DNA of 64,000 nt from Hydrogenoanaerobacterium sp032017025. Its GTDB lineage: Bacteria; Bacillota; Clostridia; Oscillospirales; Ruminococcaceae. This document shows, piece by piece, positions 24,295-31,786 of the stretch. How positions within the stretch are numbered: position 1 is the first letter of the stretch; each line of letters opens with the position of its first letter. The DNA lies in the NCBI RefSeq assembly GCF_032017025.1, contig NZ_DALZQO010000006.1, positions 69,865 through 133,864 on the forward strand. The letters are read 5' to 3'. Under the pieces are notes generated by a model. That model ran no database searches. It had not been told where the DNA came from and saw nothing but the letters and a program-made list of their open reading frames with translations. A program made the position numbers and the translations under genes.

Positions 24295-25023
24295 ATGAAC
24301 TTTAACACCTTGGTAGAAACAATTGTCGCAAAGGTAATGGCACAGGTAGAGCTTGCAGAGAAAGCGGTTGAAATATCGGATATACAGTCGGTCAAAACAC
24401 CCCGCCCTAGACTGCTGGTTTTAACACAGGAACATGGAGCTTGCTGCTATGAAACGTTGGAAAGCAGCCGCCTTGCTGAAAAATTTGCGATAGACTGTGC
24501 ACTGCTGAAGAATTATGACTGTGATGTCAACGATTATGAAGCGCTTCTGGTTTATCATCTTAACAATTCAGCACTTTCCAGAGTTGCCGCCGGCATGTGT
24601 GACATACCTTATGTAGCTTTAATTGTTCAGGCAATCCTCGCCGGTAAAAAAATATATGTAATACGCAATGAGGTGGAGTTGTTTGATTACAGCGGAACTG
24701 CACCCGCTGTGTACTATAACATGATGCTTCAAAAGGTTAAGCTTTTGGAGGACTCGGGCGTAATTTTCTGTGACAATAGTAGGATCGAGGATGCCATTCT
24801 GGAAAATACAGGTTGTACACTTGAGCCTGGCTGTTTAGCCTGCAAGAAAGAGGCGAAAAAGGAAAAACAGCTACAACTGAAGAAAAAAGTGATAACCGAA
24901 AAAGATCTCACCGCTGCACATGCAGGCGGAATTACCCTTTTACAGATAGGTACAAAAAGTATTTTAACAGACCTTGCTCGGGATTATGCCCACGAGCGCG
25001 GCATTGCAATTGTACGTGAGTAA
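24295..25023 (+). CDS. Conserved eut-locus protein of unknown function (Firmicutes eut_hyp type)
   Basis: This 242-residue protein belongs to a group found only in Firmicutes eut operons (I associate it with TIGR02536, from memory). Its N-terminus (MNFNTLVETIVAKVMAQ) is an amphipathic helix resembling encapsulation peptides of EutC, PduL and EutQ in this locus. The middle (about 37-140) has alternating strands and helices like a flavoprotein/Rossmann-type fold (RLLVLTQEHGA, YEALLVYHLNN, ILAGKKIYVIRNEV). A short CxxC-like pair (CLACKK) lies near 180, followed by a lysine-rich stretch. ATG follows AAAGGAGGAAAAGC. It is likely a luminal protein; no reaction can be assigned. Confidence 0.8.
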   Translation: MNFNTLVETIVAKVMAQVELAEKAVEISDIQSVKTPRPRLLVLTQEHGACCYETLESSRLAEKFAIDCALLKNYDCDVNDYEALLVYHLNNSALSRVAAGMCDIPYVALIVQAILAGKKIYVIRNEVELFDYSGTAPAVYYNMMLQKVKLLEDSGVIFCDNSRIEDAILENTGCTLEPGCLACKKEAKKEKQLQLKKKVITEKDLTAAHAGGITLLQIGTKSILTDLARDYAHERGIAIVRE

Positions 25024-25054
25024 AGCAAAAAAGCCATAAGACGGGGGTAACGAA

Positions 25055-25339
25055 ATGCAAATTGCTAAGGTCATAGGGACGATATGGGCGACCCGCAAGG
25101 AGGAACGCCTGTCTGGGCTAAAGCTCCTCATTGTAAAGCCCATTAACATATTGGACGAAAAGGAATGGCGCAGCCCGTATGTTGCGGCGGATATCATTGG
25201 CGCAGGCGTTGGTGAAACAGTGCTCGTAGTCAGTGGTAGCTCCGCTCGCAGCGCGGCGGGCGATATGCATACTCCTGTGGATGCCACGGTTGTAGGAATT
25301 GTAGACGATAAGGAAATTGACACGAGTGCTTTAGACTGA
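25055..25339 (+). CDS. eutN: Shell vertex protein EutN (BMV pentamer)
   Basis: EutN/CcmL-family pentamers close the vertices of the polyhedral shell. The 94-residue protein shows the family pattern MQIAKVIGTIWATRK at the start, LIVKPIN near 29, and IGAGVGETVLVVSGSSAR near 49, followed by PVDATVVGIVD. ATG follows ACGGGGGTAACG. It is the only pentamer gene in the locus, enough for a closed shell together with the hexameric and trimeric tiles. Confidence 0.96.
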   Translation: MQIAKVIGTIWATRKEERLSGLKLLIVKPINILDEKEWRSPYVAADIIGAGVGETVLVVSGSSARSAAGDMHTPVDATVVGIVDDKEIDTSALD

Positions 25340-25379
25340 ATCTTATTTTAGAATGCCTTGAAAAGGGCGGTGAAGAACC

Positions 25380-26738
25380 ATGAATTTAATTGAAGCGGTA
25401 AGGGCATCTGGAATTGTGGGTGCAGGCGGAGCGGGCTTTCCAACCCATGTAAAGCTAGATACGAAAGCCGATTGCTTCATCATTAACGCGGCAGAATGCG
25501 AGCCACTCATTGAAACGGATAAATACCTGTGCCGTACTTTTGCGGACAAGCTGATTGCGGCAGTTAATCTGGTAGCGGAACATCTTGGCGCACAACGTAA
25601 AGTGATTGCGCTTAAAGGCAAATATCAGGCTGAAATTGCAGCATTGCAAGCAGCAGTTGATAAATCCGGTTCAATAATAGAAATTTTTGAGATGCCCACG
25701 TTCTATCCTGCGGGTGATGAGCAGACTATGGTACATATGATATGCGGCAAGTCGGTACCGGAACGCGGTATTCCGATTCAAGTGGGTGCTGTTGTAAACA
25801 ATGTGGGTACACTGCTAGATATTTACGATGCACTGGAAGGAATTCCGGTCACAGATAAATATCTTTCTGTGGTAGGCGAAGTGCAGCAGCCCGTAATGCT
25901 CAAGGTGCCAATCGGAACCTCTGTGGTTGAATGCATTGAAAAAGCCAAACCAACGCTTTCGAGCTACGCTGTTATTCTAGGCGGGCCAATGATGGGCAAG
26001 GTATATAACAACAAACAGGAGATTGACTCTTTGGTTGTTACAAAGACCACCGGAAATGTCATAGTATTGCCGATGGATCACTATTTGGTTAAACACGATG
26101 TACTTCCGATGAGCACTATCCGTGCTCAGACAAGAAGTGCCTGTATTCAGTGCAGAATGTGCACCGACTTATGTCCAAGGTATCTGATCGGCCATCGTAT
26201 CCGTCCCCACCTGGTAATGCGCAATCTGTACCGCGAGCCACTGCTTACCGATGACACGCAATTTGAACAAGCTTTCGGCGATGCCGTAAACTGCTGTGAT
26301 TGCGGTATTTGTGAAATGTTTGCCTGCCCAATGGGGCTTTCACCCAAAAAGGTAAACGGATATTTTAAAGCGCGTCTCAGAGAGCGCAGAATACAGGTAG
26401 AACGCAATCTAAATCCTGTTGCCCGTGAGGAGATTGATATCAAACGTACCCCCACAGGGCGGCTGACGGCAAGGCTTGGCTTGGCAAAATATTACGATTC
26501 TCATGCAAAAGAATGCTTTATGCTGTCACCTAAAACGGTAAAGATTCCTTTTCAGCAGCATATTGGCAAGCCGGCTCTTCCCGTAAAACAAGTAGGCGAC
26601 CGCGTACAGAAGGGTGAATTGCTGGCGGCAGCGGTAGACGGCGCTCTATCGGCTAACATCCATGCCAGCATTGACGGTATGATTTTGCGGCAAGACGCAG
26701 CTTGTGCTGTAATCGGTCAAAGCGAGGAGGAATCATAG
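25380..26738 (+). CDS. pduS: PduS-like cobalamin reductase / RnfC-related iron-sulfur flavoprotein
   Basis: PduS reduces cobalamin for re-adenosylation and may pass electrons through the shell. The 452 residues contain an N-terminal NADH/FMN-binding RnfC-like domain with the glycine-rich GIVGAGGAGFPTHVKL, the INAAECEPLIETD and PAGDEQTMVHM segments, an SLBB domain near 160-240, and two 4Fe-4S motifs (CIQCRMCTDLCP near 257 and CCDCGICEMFACP near 305). A C-terminal barrel-like segment resembles the biotinyl-like fold. ATG lies after AAAGGGCGGTGAAGAACC. It is one base before the pduT-like gene, whose product is the known partner of PduS. Confidence 0.88.
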   Translation: MNLIEAVRASGIVGAGGAGFPTHVKLDTKADCFIINAAECEPLIETDKYLCRTFADKLIAAVNLVAEHLGAQRKVIALKGKYQAEIAALQAAVDKSGSIIEIFEMPTFYPAGDEQTMVHMICGKSVPERGIPIQVGAVVNNVGTLLDIYDALEGIPVTDKYLSVVGEVQQPVMLKVPIGTSVVECIEKAKPTLSSYAVILGGPMMGKVYNNKQEIDSLVVTKTTGNVIVLPMDHYLVKHDVLPMSTIRAQTRSACIQCRMCTDLCPRYLIGHRIRPHLVMRNLYREPLLTDDTQFEQAFGDAVNCCDCGICEMFACPMGLSPKKVNGYFKARLRERRIQVERNLNPVAREEIDIKRTPTGRLTARLGLAKYYDSHAKECFMLSPKTVKIPFQQHIGKPALPVKQVGDRVQKGELLAAAVDGALSANIHASIDGMILRQDAACAVIGQSEEES

Positions 26739-26739
26739 C

Positions 26740-27279
26740 ATGGCAAATGCGATTGGCATGATTGAGCTTTCAAGCATTGCCAGAGGTATTGAAATCACCG
26801 ATTTTATGGTGAAAGCGGCGCAGGTTGAAATTCTGCGGGCATCTACTGTGTGCCCGGGGAAGTATATTGTTCTTATTGCAGGTTATACCGGTGATGTGAC
26901 GGCATCTATGGAGGAAGGCAAAAAACGCGGAGGTGAATGCGTAGTTGATACGTTGCTCATCCCGAATATCCACCCCCAGTTAATCCCCGCCATCAGTATG
27001 ACCAACCAGGTAGAAAAGCCCGGCGCAGTCGGCGTGCTGGAGTTTTACTCCATTGCATCGGCGATTCGGGCGGCGGACGTCGCGGCGAAAGCAGCTAATG
27101 TCACCCTCATCGAAGTAAAGATTGGTTATGCAATTGGTGGAAAAGGCGTAGTTGTTCTGACTGGCGATGTCGGAGCTGTTCGTGCTTCTGTCGCTGCAGC
27201 GGAAAAGGGCATCGAGCTTTTGGTGGGCACTACGGTCATTCCAAGGCCGTCTCCTAAACTGTTTGAAACACTTTTGTAG
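26740..27279 (+). CDS. pduT: PduT-like shell protein, tandem BMC trimer with pore Fe-S cysteine
   Basis: PduT is a trimer of tandem BMC domains in which one cysteine per chain meets at the pore to hold a 4Fe-4S cluster. The 179-residue protein has BMC domain 1 (residues 1-90) and domain 2 (95-179, AVGVLEFYSIASAIRAADVA). Cysteine 39 in ASTVCPGKYIVLIAG is at the position expected for the cluster ligand. ATG lies one base after the pduS-like stop, preceded by AGCGAGGAGGAATC. The pairing with PduS supports an electron conduit through the shell. Confidence 0.92.
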   Translation: MANAIGMIELSSIARGIEITDFMVKAAQVEILRASTVCPGKYIVLIAGYTGDVTASMEEGKKRGGECVVDTLLIPNIHPQLIPAISMTNQVEKPGAVGVLEFYSIASAIRAADVAAKAANVTLIEVKIGYAIGGKGVVVLTGDVGAVRASVAAAEKGIELLVGTTVIPRPSPKLFETLL

Positions 27280-27334
27280 CGCAAATAACGCACAGACACT
27301 CATTCAAAAATTAATTTATTGAAGGAGAATCTAT

Positions 27335-28570
27335 ATGTTTCAAGAACTGGTAGAAAGAATAACCGATATTTCCGTTTTTACAGAAAGCATACAGGGGTAT
27401 ATTTCCAACCTGTCCATTAACTCGGTCATTATGACAATTATGATGATTTTCATGGTTGTTGGTGCTATTGATAAAATTCGTGGTAACAAATTGGGTTATG
27501 GTGCGGCATTTGACGAAGGCTTTAATGCAATGGGGCCTCTGGCCATCGCAATGGTTGGCGTTGTGGCTATGGCTCCTGTGCTCCGTGTACTGCTGCAACC
27601 CATCATCGCTCCAATCTATGGGCTGTTCGGTGCTGACCCGGCTATGTTTGCTACCACTCTTCTGGCCTGTGACATGGGTGGTTATCCGCTTGCAATGCAG
27701 CTTGCTGAAACAGAAACCATCGGTAACTTTGCCGGTTTAATCCTCGGTACCATGATGGGCCCGACCATCGTATTTACAATTCCTGTTGCGTTGGGTATTA
27801 TCGCTACCAAAGATCGCCCTTATTTGGCAGCAGGTACACTTGCGGGTTTGATTACAATTCCAATCGGCTGCATCGTCGGTGGTCTGGTGATGAATATGAC
27901 CCCGTATAAGATTGATTTTGTAACCATTATCGTTAACTTGATTCCGGTTATCATCATTGCTGGTCTAATCGCAATCGGCCTTTGGTTTAAACCCGGATCA
28001 ATGATGCGCGGATTTAACCATTTTGGCAATGCTGTTACCATCATTATCACCATTGGCACCGCACTGGCTGTATTCCAATTTCAGACCGGTATCCACTTCC
28101 CGCTATTCAACATGATGGTTGAGGAGCCGGAAGGCGGCGGCAACATCCCGTTAATTGACGGTATCATTGTTGTCGGCACAATTGCAATCGTTCTTATTGG
28201 TGCATTCCCGATGGTTGAGTGGATTAAGAAAGCCTTTAAGAAGCCTTTGATGAAGGTTGGCAAGAGCCTTGGCATGGATGAGGTTGGCTCTGCCGGCTTG
28301 ATTGCAAACCTTGCCAACAATATTGCAATGTTCAATATCCTTGGCGATATGAACCCGAAAGGCAAAGTTCTTAACGTGGCTTTTGCAGTATCGGCAGCGT
28401 TTGTATTTGGTGATCACCTCGGTTTCACCGCAGGTGTCAACAAAGAAATGATTTTCCCAGTTATTGTTGGTAAGCTGGTAGCCGGTATCACCGCCCTCAT
28501 TCTCGCCAATATTCTTTCACCAAAACTGCTCTCCAAAATTGAAAGCGGAGATTCATCGGAGGAAAAATAA
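27335..28570 (+). CDS. eutH: Ethanolamine transporter EutH
   Basis: EutH is a polytopic inner-membrane protein that brings in ethanolamine when it is scarce or protonated. The 411-residue product has about ten hydrophobic segments, beginning with SVIMTIMMIFMVVGAID near residue 29, and long glycine- and isoleucine-rich helices. A conserved cytosolic stretch (WIKKAFKKPLMKVGKSLG) lies near 292. ATG follows GAAGGAGAATCTAT. Its TAA overlaps the eutQ ATG by one base. It is placed late in the operon, as in other Firmicutes. Confidence 0.96.
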   Translation: MFQELVERITDISVFTESIQGYISNLSINSVIMTIMMIFMVVGAIDKIRGNKLGYGAAFDEGFNAMGPLAIAMVGVVAMAPVLRVLLQPIIAPIYGLFGADPAMFATTLLACDMGGYPLAMQLAETETIGNFAGLILGTMMGPTIVFTIPVALGIIATKDRPYLAAGTLAGLITIPIGCIVGGLVMNMTPYKIDFVTIIVNLIPVIIIAGLIAIGLWFKPGSMMRGFNHFGNAVTIIITIGTALAVFQFQTGIHFPLFNMMVEEPEGGGNIPLIDGIIVVGTIAIVLIGAFPMVEWIKKAFKKPLMKVGKSLGMDEVGSAGLIANLANNIAMFNILGDMNPKGKVLNVAFAVSAAFVFGDHLGFTAGVNKEMIFPVIVGKLVAGITALILANILSPKLLSKIESGDSSEEK

Positions 28571-29004
28571 TGAATGTAAGTGAACAATTGATTCGTGAGA
28601 TTGTCGAAAAGGTATTGCTCGAAACTCAGGGAAACAAGGCTTCTTTTGAGAAGCATGTTGATAAGAGCGGCGTGCTGGTGGTGAAGACAGAGACCGTAAA
28701 AACGGAACCATTTGAACAAGAGGGGGTCTCACTGAAGGACATTGTCACTCTGGAAGAGGCTCCCCGCATGGGTGCCGGTATTATGGAACTGGATCATACC
28801 AGCTTCGACTGGACGCTAAGTTACGACGAATTCGATTATGTAATCGAAGGCAATCTCGAAATTGAGATTGATGGTAATGTAATTTCAGGTAAAAAAGGTG
28901 ATATCCTTTATATCCCCAAAGGCAGTCATATTCATTTCCAAACACCAGATTACGCACGGTTTGTTTATTTTGTCTATCCTGCGGATTGGCAGTCTCAAAA
29001 ATAA
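28570..29004 (+). CDS. eutQ: EutQ, cupin-fold ethanolamine utilisation protein
   Basis: EutQ has a C-terminal cupin barrel; the Salmonella protein was reported to have acetate kinase activity, which may regenerate ATP. This 144-residue form is shorter than the enteric one (about 230) and keeps essentially the cupin (DEFDYVIEGNLEIEIDG near 87, KGDILYIPKGSHIHF near 110). The first 17 residues (MNVSEQLIREIVEKVLL) form an amphipathic helix like the encapsulation peptides of EutC and PduL, which suggests luminal location. Overlap with eutH by one base implies coupled translation. It is the last protein-coding gene of the locus. Confidence 0.92.
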   Translation: MNVSEQLIREIVEKVLLETQGNKASFEKHVDKSGVLVVKTETVKTEPFEQEGVSLKDIVTLEEAPRMGAGIMELDHTSFDWTLSYDEFDYVIEGNLEIEIDGNVISGKKGDILYIPKGSHIHFQTPDYARFVYFVYPADWQSQK

Positions 29005-29024
29005 TTAAAACCTAATCTGAGATA

Positions 29025-29053
29025 TTGACAATCCTAACTCAAAAATCTATAAT
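29025..29053 (+). promoter_or_regulatory. Perfect consensus sigma-A promoter of the cobalamin riboswitch RNA
   Basis: TTGACA (29025-29030), exactly 17 bases, TATAAT (29048-29053). It starts 20 bases after the eutQ stop and would initiate near 29060, just upstream of the riboswitch aptamer. No operon terminator separates eutQ from it, so eut read-through into this region is also possible. Confidence 0.88.
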
Positions 29054-29080
29054 TAGCTTAACAAGTAAATATTGCGGTGC

Positions 29081-29250
29081 ATAGGTGTGCTTCTTAATCG
29101 AAACACTTAAAAGGGAAGTTGGGTGCAAATCCCACACAAGGCCGTTGCTGTGTAAACGTAGCGATTTTCATTTGCCACTGGATGTTTTTCTGGGAAGGCG
29201 AAAATCGCGCTTGATGTTTGAGTCAGAATACCTGCCTACGTACCTCACAC
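29081..29250 (+). promoter_or_regulatory. Cobalamin (adenosylcobalamin) riboswitch aptamer
   Basis: The conserved core is plain: AAAGGGAAG-GGGTGCAAATCCCACAC around 29110-29136, GCCGTTGCTGTG around 29141-29152, GCCACTGG with GGGAAGGCG around 29174-29200, and the B12-box AGTCAGAATACCTGCC at 29221-29236. These match the Rfam cobalamin riboswitch pattern. GTGTG at 29085-29089 can pair with CACAC at 29246-29250 as a closing stem. The same CACAC can instead pair with GTGTG at 29275-29279 in a downstream hairpin (stem CTTCTT/AAGAAG), a typical switching arrangement. No ORF follows before uvrB, whose own promoter is at 29582. Confidence 0.92.
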
Positions 29251-29279
29251 GAATACTTCTTCGTCACTAAGAAGGTGTG
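29246..29279 (+). promoter_or_regulatory. Expression-platform hairpin of the riboswitch
   Basis: CACAC (29246-29250) and CTTCTT (29256-29261) pair with AAGAAG (29269-29274) and GTGTG (29275-29279), leaving a five-base bulge and seven-base loop. It competes with the aptamer closing stem. A T6 run follows only 15 bases later, so it is not a textbook terminator by itself. Confidence 0.55.
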
Positions 29280-29311
29280 GGTTTATGGGCTTAGTTTTTT
29301 ATAGCCTTTTA

Positions 29312-29342
29312 AGCTGTACCTTTTTAGGTACAGCTATTTTTA
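29312..29342 (+). terminator. Intrinsic terminator after the cobalamin riboswitch
   Basis: Perfect 9-bp stem AGCTGTACC/GGTACAGCT with a six-base T-rich loop, followed by ATTTTTAT. It would end a riboswitch transcript of about 280 bases. Confidence 0.85.
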
Positions 29343-29344
29343 TG

Positions 29345-29543
29345 CTTTGTCTTGATTGATATATAACCCTGGCATCCTGCAGCAAGCTTTATCAAACGTT
29401 ACAGGGTCTGCCAGCCCCTAACGTGCGGGATGCATATTTGATGATGCTTGAAAGCCGCTGACCGGTATTGATGATAGATACAGATGTAAGGTTTTTCAAC
29501 GAATCCCTTGCAAAAAGCATGCAGCTTTTGCTGCATGCTTTTT
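29345..29543 (+). ncRNA. Candidate structured non-coding RNA downstream of the riboswitch
   Basis: No ORF is present, yet the segment has dense complementary pieces and ends in a strong terminator. Nested stems: CAAGC/GCTTG (29383/29446), ATCAAA/TTTGAT (29391/29437), CGTTA/TAACG (29397/29419). GCATCC (29372-29377) can pair with GGATGC (29428-29433) as a pseudoknot, and ACCCTG (29367) with CAGGGT (29402) as an alternative. A hairpin GTATT/GATAC (29465-29481) has a loop starting GATGAT. I see no own promoter, so it would be the long form of the riboswitch transcript made by read-through of the terminator at 29312. I do not recognise the family. Confidence 0.35.
29512..29543. terminator. Strong bidirectional terminator before uvrB
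   Basis: Perfect 14-bp stem formed by AAAAAGCATGCAGC and its complement around a TTTT loop; ends in five T, and carries five A on the 5' side, so it can work in both directions. It closes the non-coding block. Confidence 0.92.
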
Positions 29544-29581
29544 GCCTTGTTACAGCTAAGCCGGATCGTATAAAGCACTGC

Positions 29582-29610
29582 TTGACTCTAGGCCTCTAAA
29601 GTAGTATAAT
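29582..29610 (+). promoter_or_regulatory. Sigma-A promoter of uvrB
   Basis: TTGACT (29582-29587), 17-base spacer, perfect TATAAT (29605-29610). Transcription would begin inside the LexA operator just downstream. Confidence 0.85.
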
Positions 29611-29615
29611 AAAGC

Positions 29616-29637
29616 CTATAGAACATTTGTTCTATAG
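29616..29637. promoter_or_regulatory. LexA (DinR) SOS operator
   Basis: A 22-base inverted repeat with centre GAACATTTGTTC (29621-29632), matching the Gram-positive SOS box GAACN4GTTC, extended symmetrically by CTATA/TATAG. It starts five bases after the -10 box, so bound LexA would cover the start site of uvrB. About 145 bases of untranslated leader follow. Confidence 0.92.
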
Positions 29638-29781
29638 CGAAATATGATATAAAGAAATATTTGTTGGACATGCTATCATTTAGTAGAGTTGCAGGAAGCT
29701 TTAAAGCGGTGAGAAGCATTGACAAGTTGGTCGAATGTGGTAACATTATATAGAAAAAACAATCATCTAAAGGAGGCAAAA

Positions 29782-31761
29782 ATGTTGCCTGATAAATTCG
29801 AGTTGGTATCTCCTTATAGTCCCACAGGTGACCAGCCTCAAGCAATTGATAAACTGGTAGCGGGAATCCATGCAGGGGCGCATGAACAATCGCTGCTTGG
29901 CGTTACGGGCTCCGGTAAAACCTTTACAATGGCGAATGTGATTGCTCGGGTAAATAAGCCTACTCTGATTCTTGCCCACAATAAAACACTTGCTGCGCAG
30001 CTGTGCAGCGAGTTTAAAGAATTTTTCCCCAATAATGCGGTAGAGTATTTTGTAAGCTATTACGACTATTATCAGCCTGAGGCTTATATTGCGGGTACCG
30101 ATACCTATATTGAAAAAGACAGCGCGATCAATGATGAGATTGAGCGCTTGCGTCACTCTGCAACCGCAGCTCTCGGCGAGCGACGAGATGTGATTGTGGT
30201 CTCCAGCGTATCCTGCATCTATAGCTTGGGCGACCCCATCGATTACAAAAACATGGTGATTTCTCTGCGTTTAGGGCAAAAGAAGGATCGTGACGAGCTG
30301 ATTTCCAAACTGGTTGAAATCCAATACGAGCGCAACGACATCAATTTTATCCGAAATAAGTTTCGTGTACGGGGCGATGTGGTTGAGATATTTCCAACCT
30401 ATTCGGGTGACACTGCAATACGTGTGGAGTTTTTTGGCGATGAAATTGAGCGCATTAGTGAAATCAACACACTTACCGGTGAGGTAAAAACCAACGTGAA
30501 AAGTGCCGTTATCTATCCCGCCAGCCATTATATTATCCCGCGTGAACGTATGGAAAAGTCCATTCACGAAATACAGTCCGAGTGTGACGAGCGTGTTCGC
30601 TATTTTAATGAGAATGGCAAACTCATTGAAGCGCAGCGTATAGCAGAACGCACCAATTATGATATTGAAATGCTCAATGAAATCGGTTTTTGCAAAGGCA
30701 TTGAAAACTATTCGCGTGTACTTTCCGGCAGGGCTCCGGGCAGTATGCCTACTACACTGATTGATTATTTTCCAGATGATTTTCTGCTTTTTGTAGATGA
30801 ATCTCATGTTACACTGCCGCAGGTGCGCGGTATGTTTGGCGGCGACTATGCGCGGAAAACAAATTTGATTGACTATGGTTTTCGTCTACCATCAGCCTAT
30901 GACAACCGTCCACTCAATTTCGATGAGTTTCATGGAAAAATCAATCAAGCAATCTATGTCAGTGCTACCCCGGGCCCGTTTGAGAAAGAACATTGTGTTC
31001 AAACGGTGGAGCAAATCATTCGCCCCACAGGGCTTATTGACCCGGAAATTGTAGTAAAACCCGTCGAGGGGCAAATTGATGATCTTCTCTCCGAAATCAA
31101 TATGCGCATTGAAAAAAAAGAACGCATACTGGTTACTACCCTTACAAAGAAGATGGCCGAAGATTTGACTACCTATTTTGAAGGTATGGGCATTAAAATT
31201 CGTTACATGCATCATGACATCGATACGATTGAGCGCATGGAGATCATCCGCGATCTGCGCCTTGGTGAATTCGATGTGCTGGTGGGAATCAACCTGCTGA
31301 GAGAGGGTCTCGATATCCCCGAGGTATCGCTTGTCGCCATTCTTGATGCGGATAAAGAAGGTTTTCTTCGTTCCGAGACGTCTCTGATTCAGACAATCGG
31401 GCGTGCCGCGCGAAATTCTGAGGGTATGGTTATCATGTATGCCGATTCTGTTACAAATTCGATGGAACGGGCAATTACTGAAACAGAGCGACGTCGTAAG
31501 CTGCAAATGGAGTACAACGCTGCGCATGGCATTACACCGCAGACGATCGTCAAAGAGGTACGGGATATACTGGAGATTTCTTCGAAGGATACAACGAACA
31601 ACAAAATGAAATCAACGAAGCGGTTGAGCTTTAAAGAACGTGAAGCGCTGATTGCAAAGCTTACTGCTGAGATGAAAAACTCTGCTAAGATATTGGAGTT
31701 TGAGCATGCCGCTTATTTGCGCGATAAAATTAAAAAGCTAAAAGAGCAGCAAAAAATATAA
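29782..31761 (+). CDS. uvrB: UvrABC excision nuclease subunit B
   Basis: UvrB is the central helicase-like damage-verification subunit of nucleotide excision repair. From ATG 29782 the protein has 659 residues, the standard length; the open frame extends 21 codons upstream, but AAAGGAGGC sits directly before this ATG. Visible: the N-terminal PYSPTGDQPQAI motif, Walker A GVTGSGKTFT near 39, the beta-hairpin region YYDYYQPEAYIAGTDTYIEK near 94, DEXX box DESH near 338, helicase motif VI QTIGRAARN near 537 and a C-terminal UVR domain that binds UvrC. It is the first gene of an SOS-controlled uvrB-GNAT-uvrA unit. Confidence 0.98.
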   Translation: MLPDKFELVSPYSPTGDQPQAIDKLVAGIHAGAHEQSLLGVTGSGKTFTMANVIARVNKPTLILAHNKTLAAQLCSEFKEFFPNNAVEYFVSYYDYYQPEAYIAGTDTYIEKDSAINDEIERLRHSATAALGERRDVIVVSSVSCIYSLGDPIDYKNMVISLRLGQKKDRDELISKLVEIQYERNDINFIRNKFRVRGDVVEIFPTYSGDTAIRVEFFGDEIERISEINTLTGEVKTNVKSAVIYPASHYIIPRERMEKSIHEIQSECDERVRYFNENGKLIEAQRIAERTNYDIEMLNEIGFCKGIENYSRVLSGRAPGSMPTTLIDYFPDDFLLFVDESHVTLPQVRGMFGGDYARKTNLIDYGFRLPSAYDNRPLNFDEFHGKINQAIYVSATPGPFEKEHCVQTVEQIIRPTGLIDPEIVVKPVEGQIDDLLSEINMRIEKKERILVTTLTKKMAEDLTTYFEGMGIKIRYMHHDIDTIERMEIIRDLRLGEFDVLVGINLLREGLDIPEVSLVAILDADKEGFLRSETSLIQTIGRAARNSEGMVIMYADSVTNSMERAITETERRRKLQMEYNAAHGITPQTIVKEVRDILEISSKDTTNNKMKSTKRLSFKEREALIAKLTAEMKNSAKILEFEHAAYLRDKIKKLKEQQKI

Positions 31762-31786
31762 AATTACAGAACAAGAGGGAAGTGTG

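Noticed and set aside
29251..29275. GACGAA string near the riboswitch as a P2-like EutV loop
   Set aside because: It occurs only on the minus strand; the riboswitch RNA is transcribed from the plus strand.
29353..29366. Separate promoter for the RNA candidate at 29345
   Set aside because: TATATA is present but no -35-like hexamer lies at a usable distance.
30892..31527. Long minus-strand open frame inside uvrB
   Set aside because: Shadow of a conserved gene; no start signal and no family resemblance.
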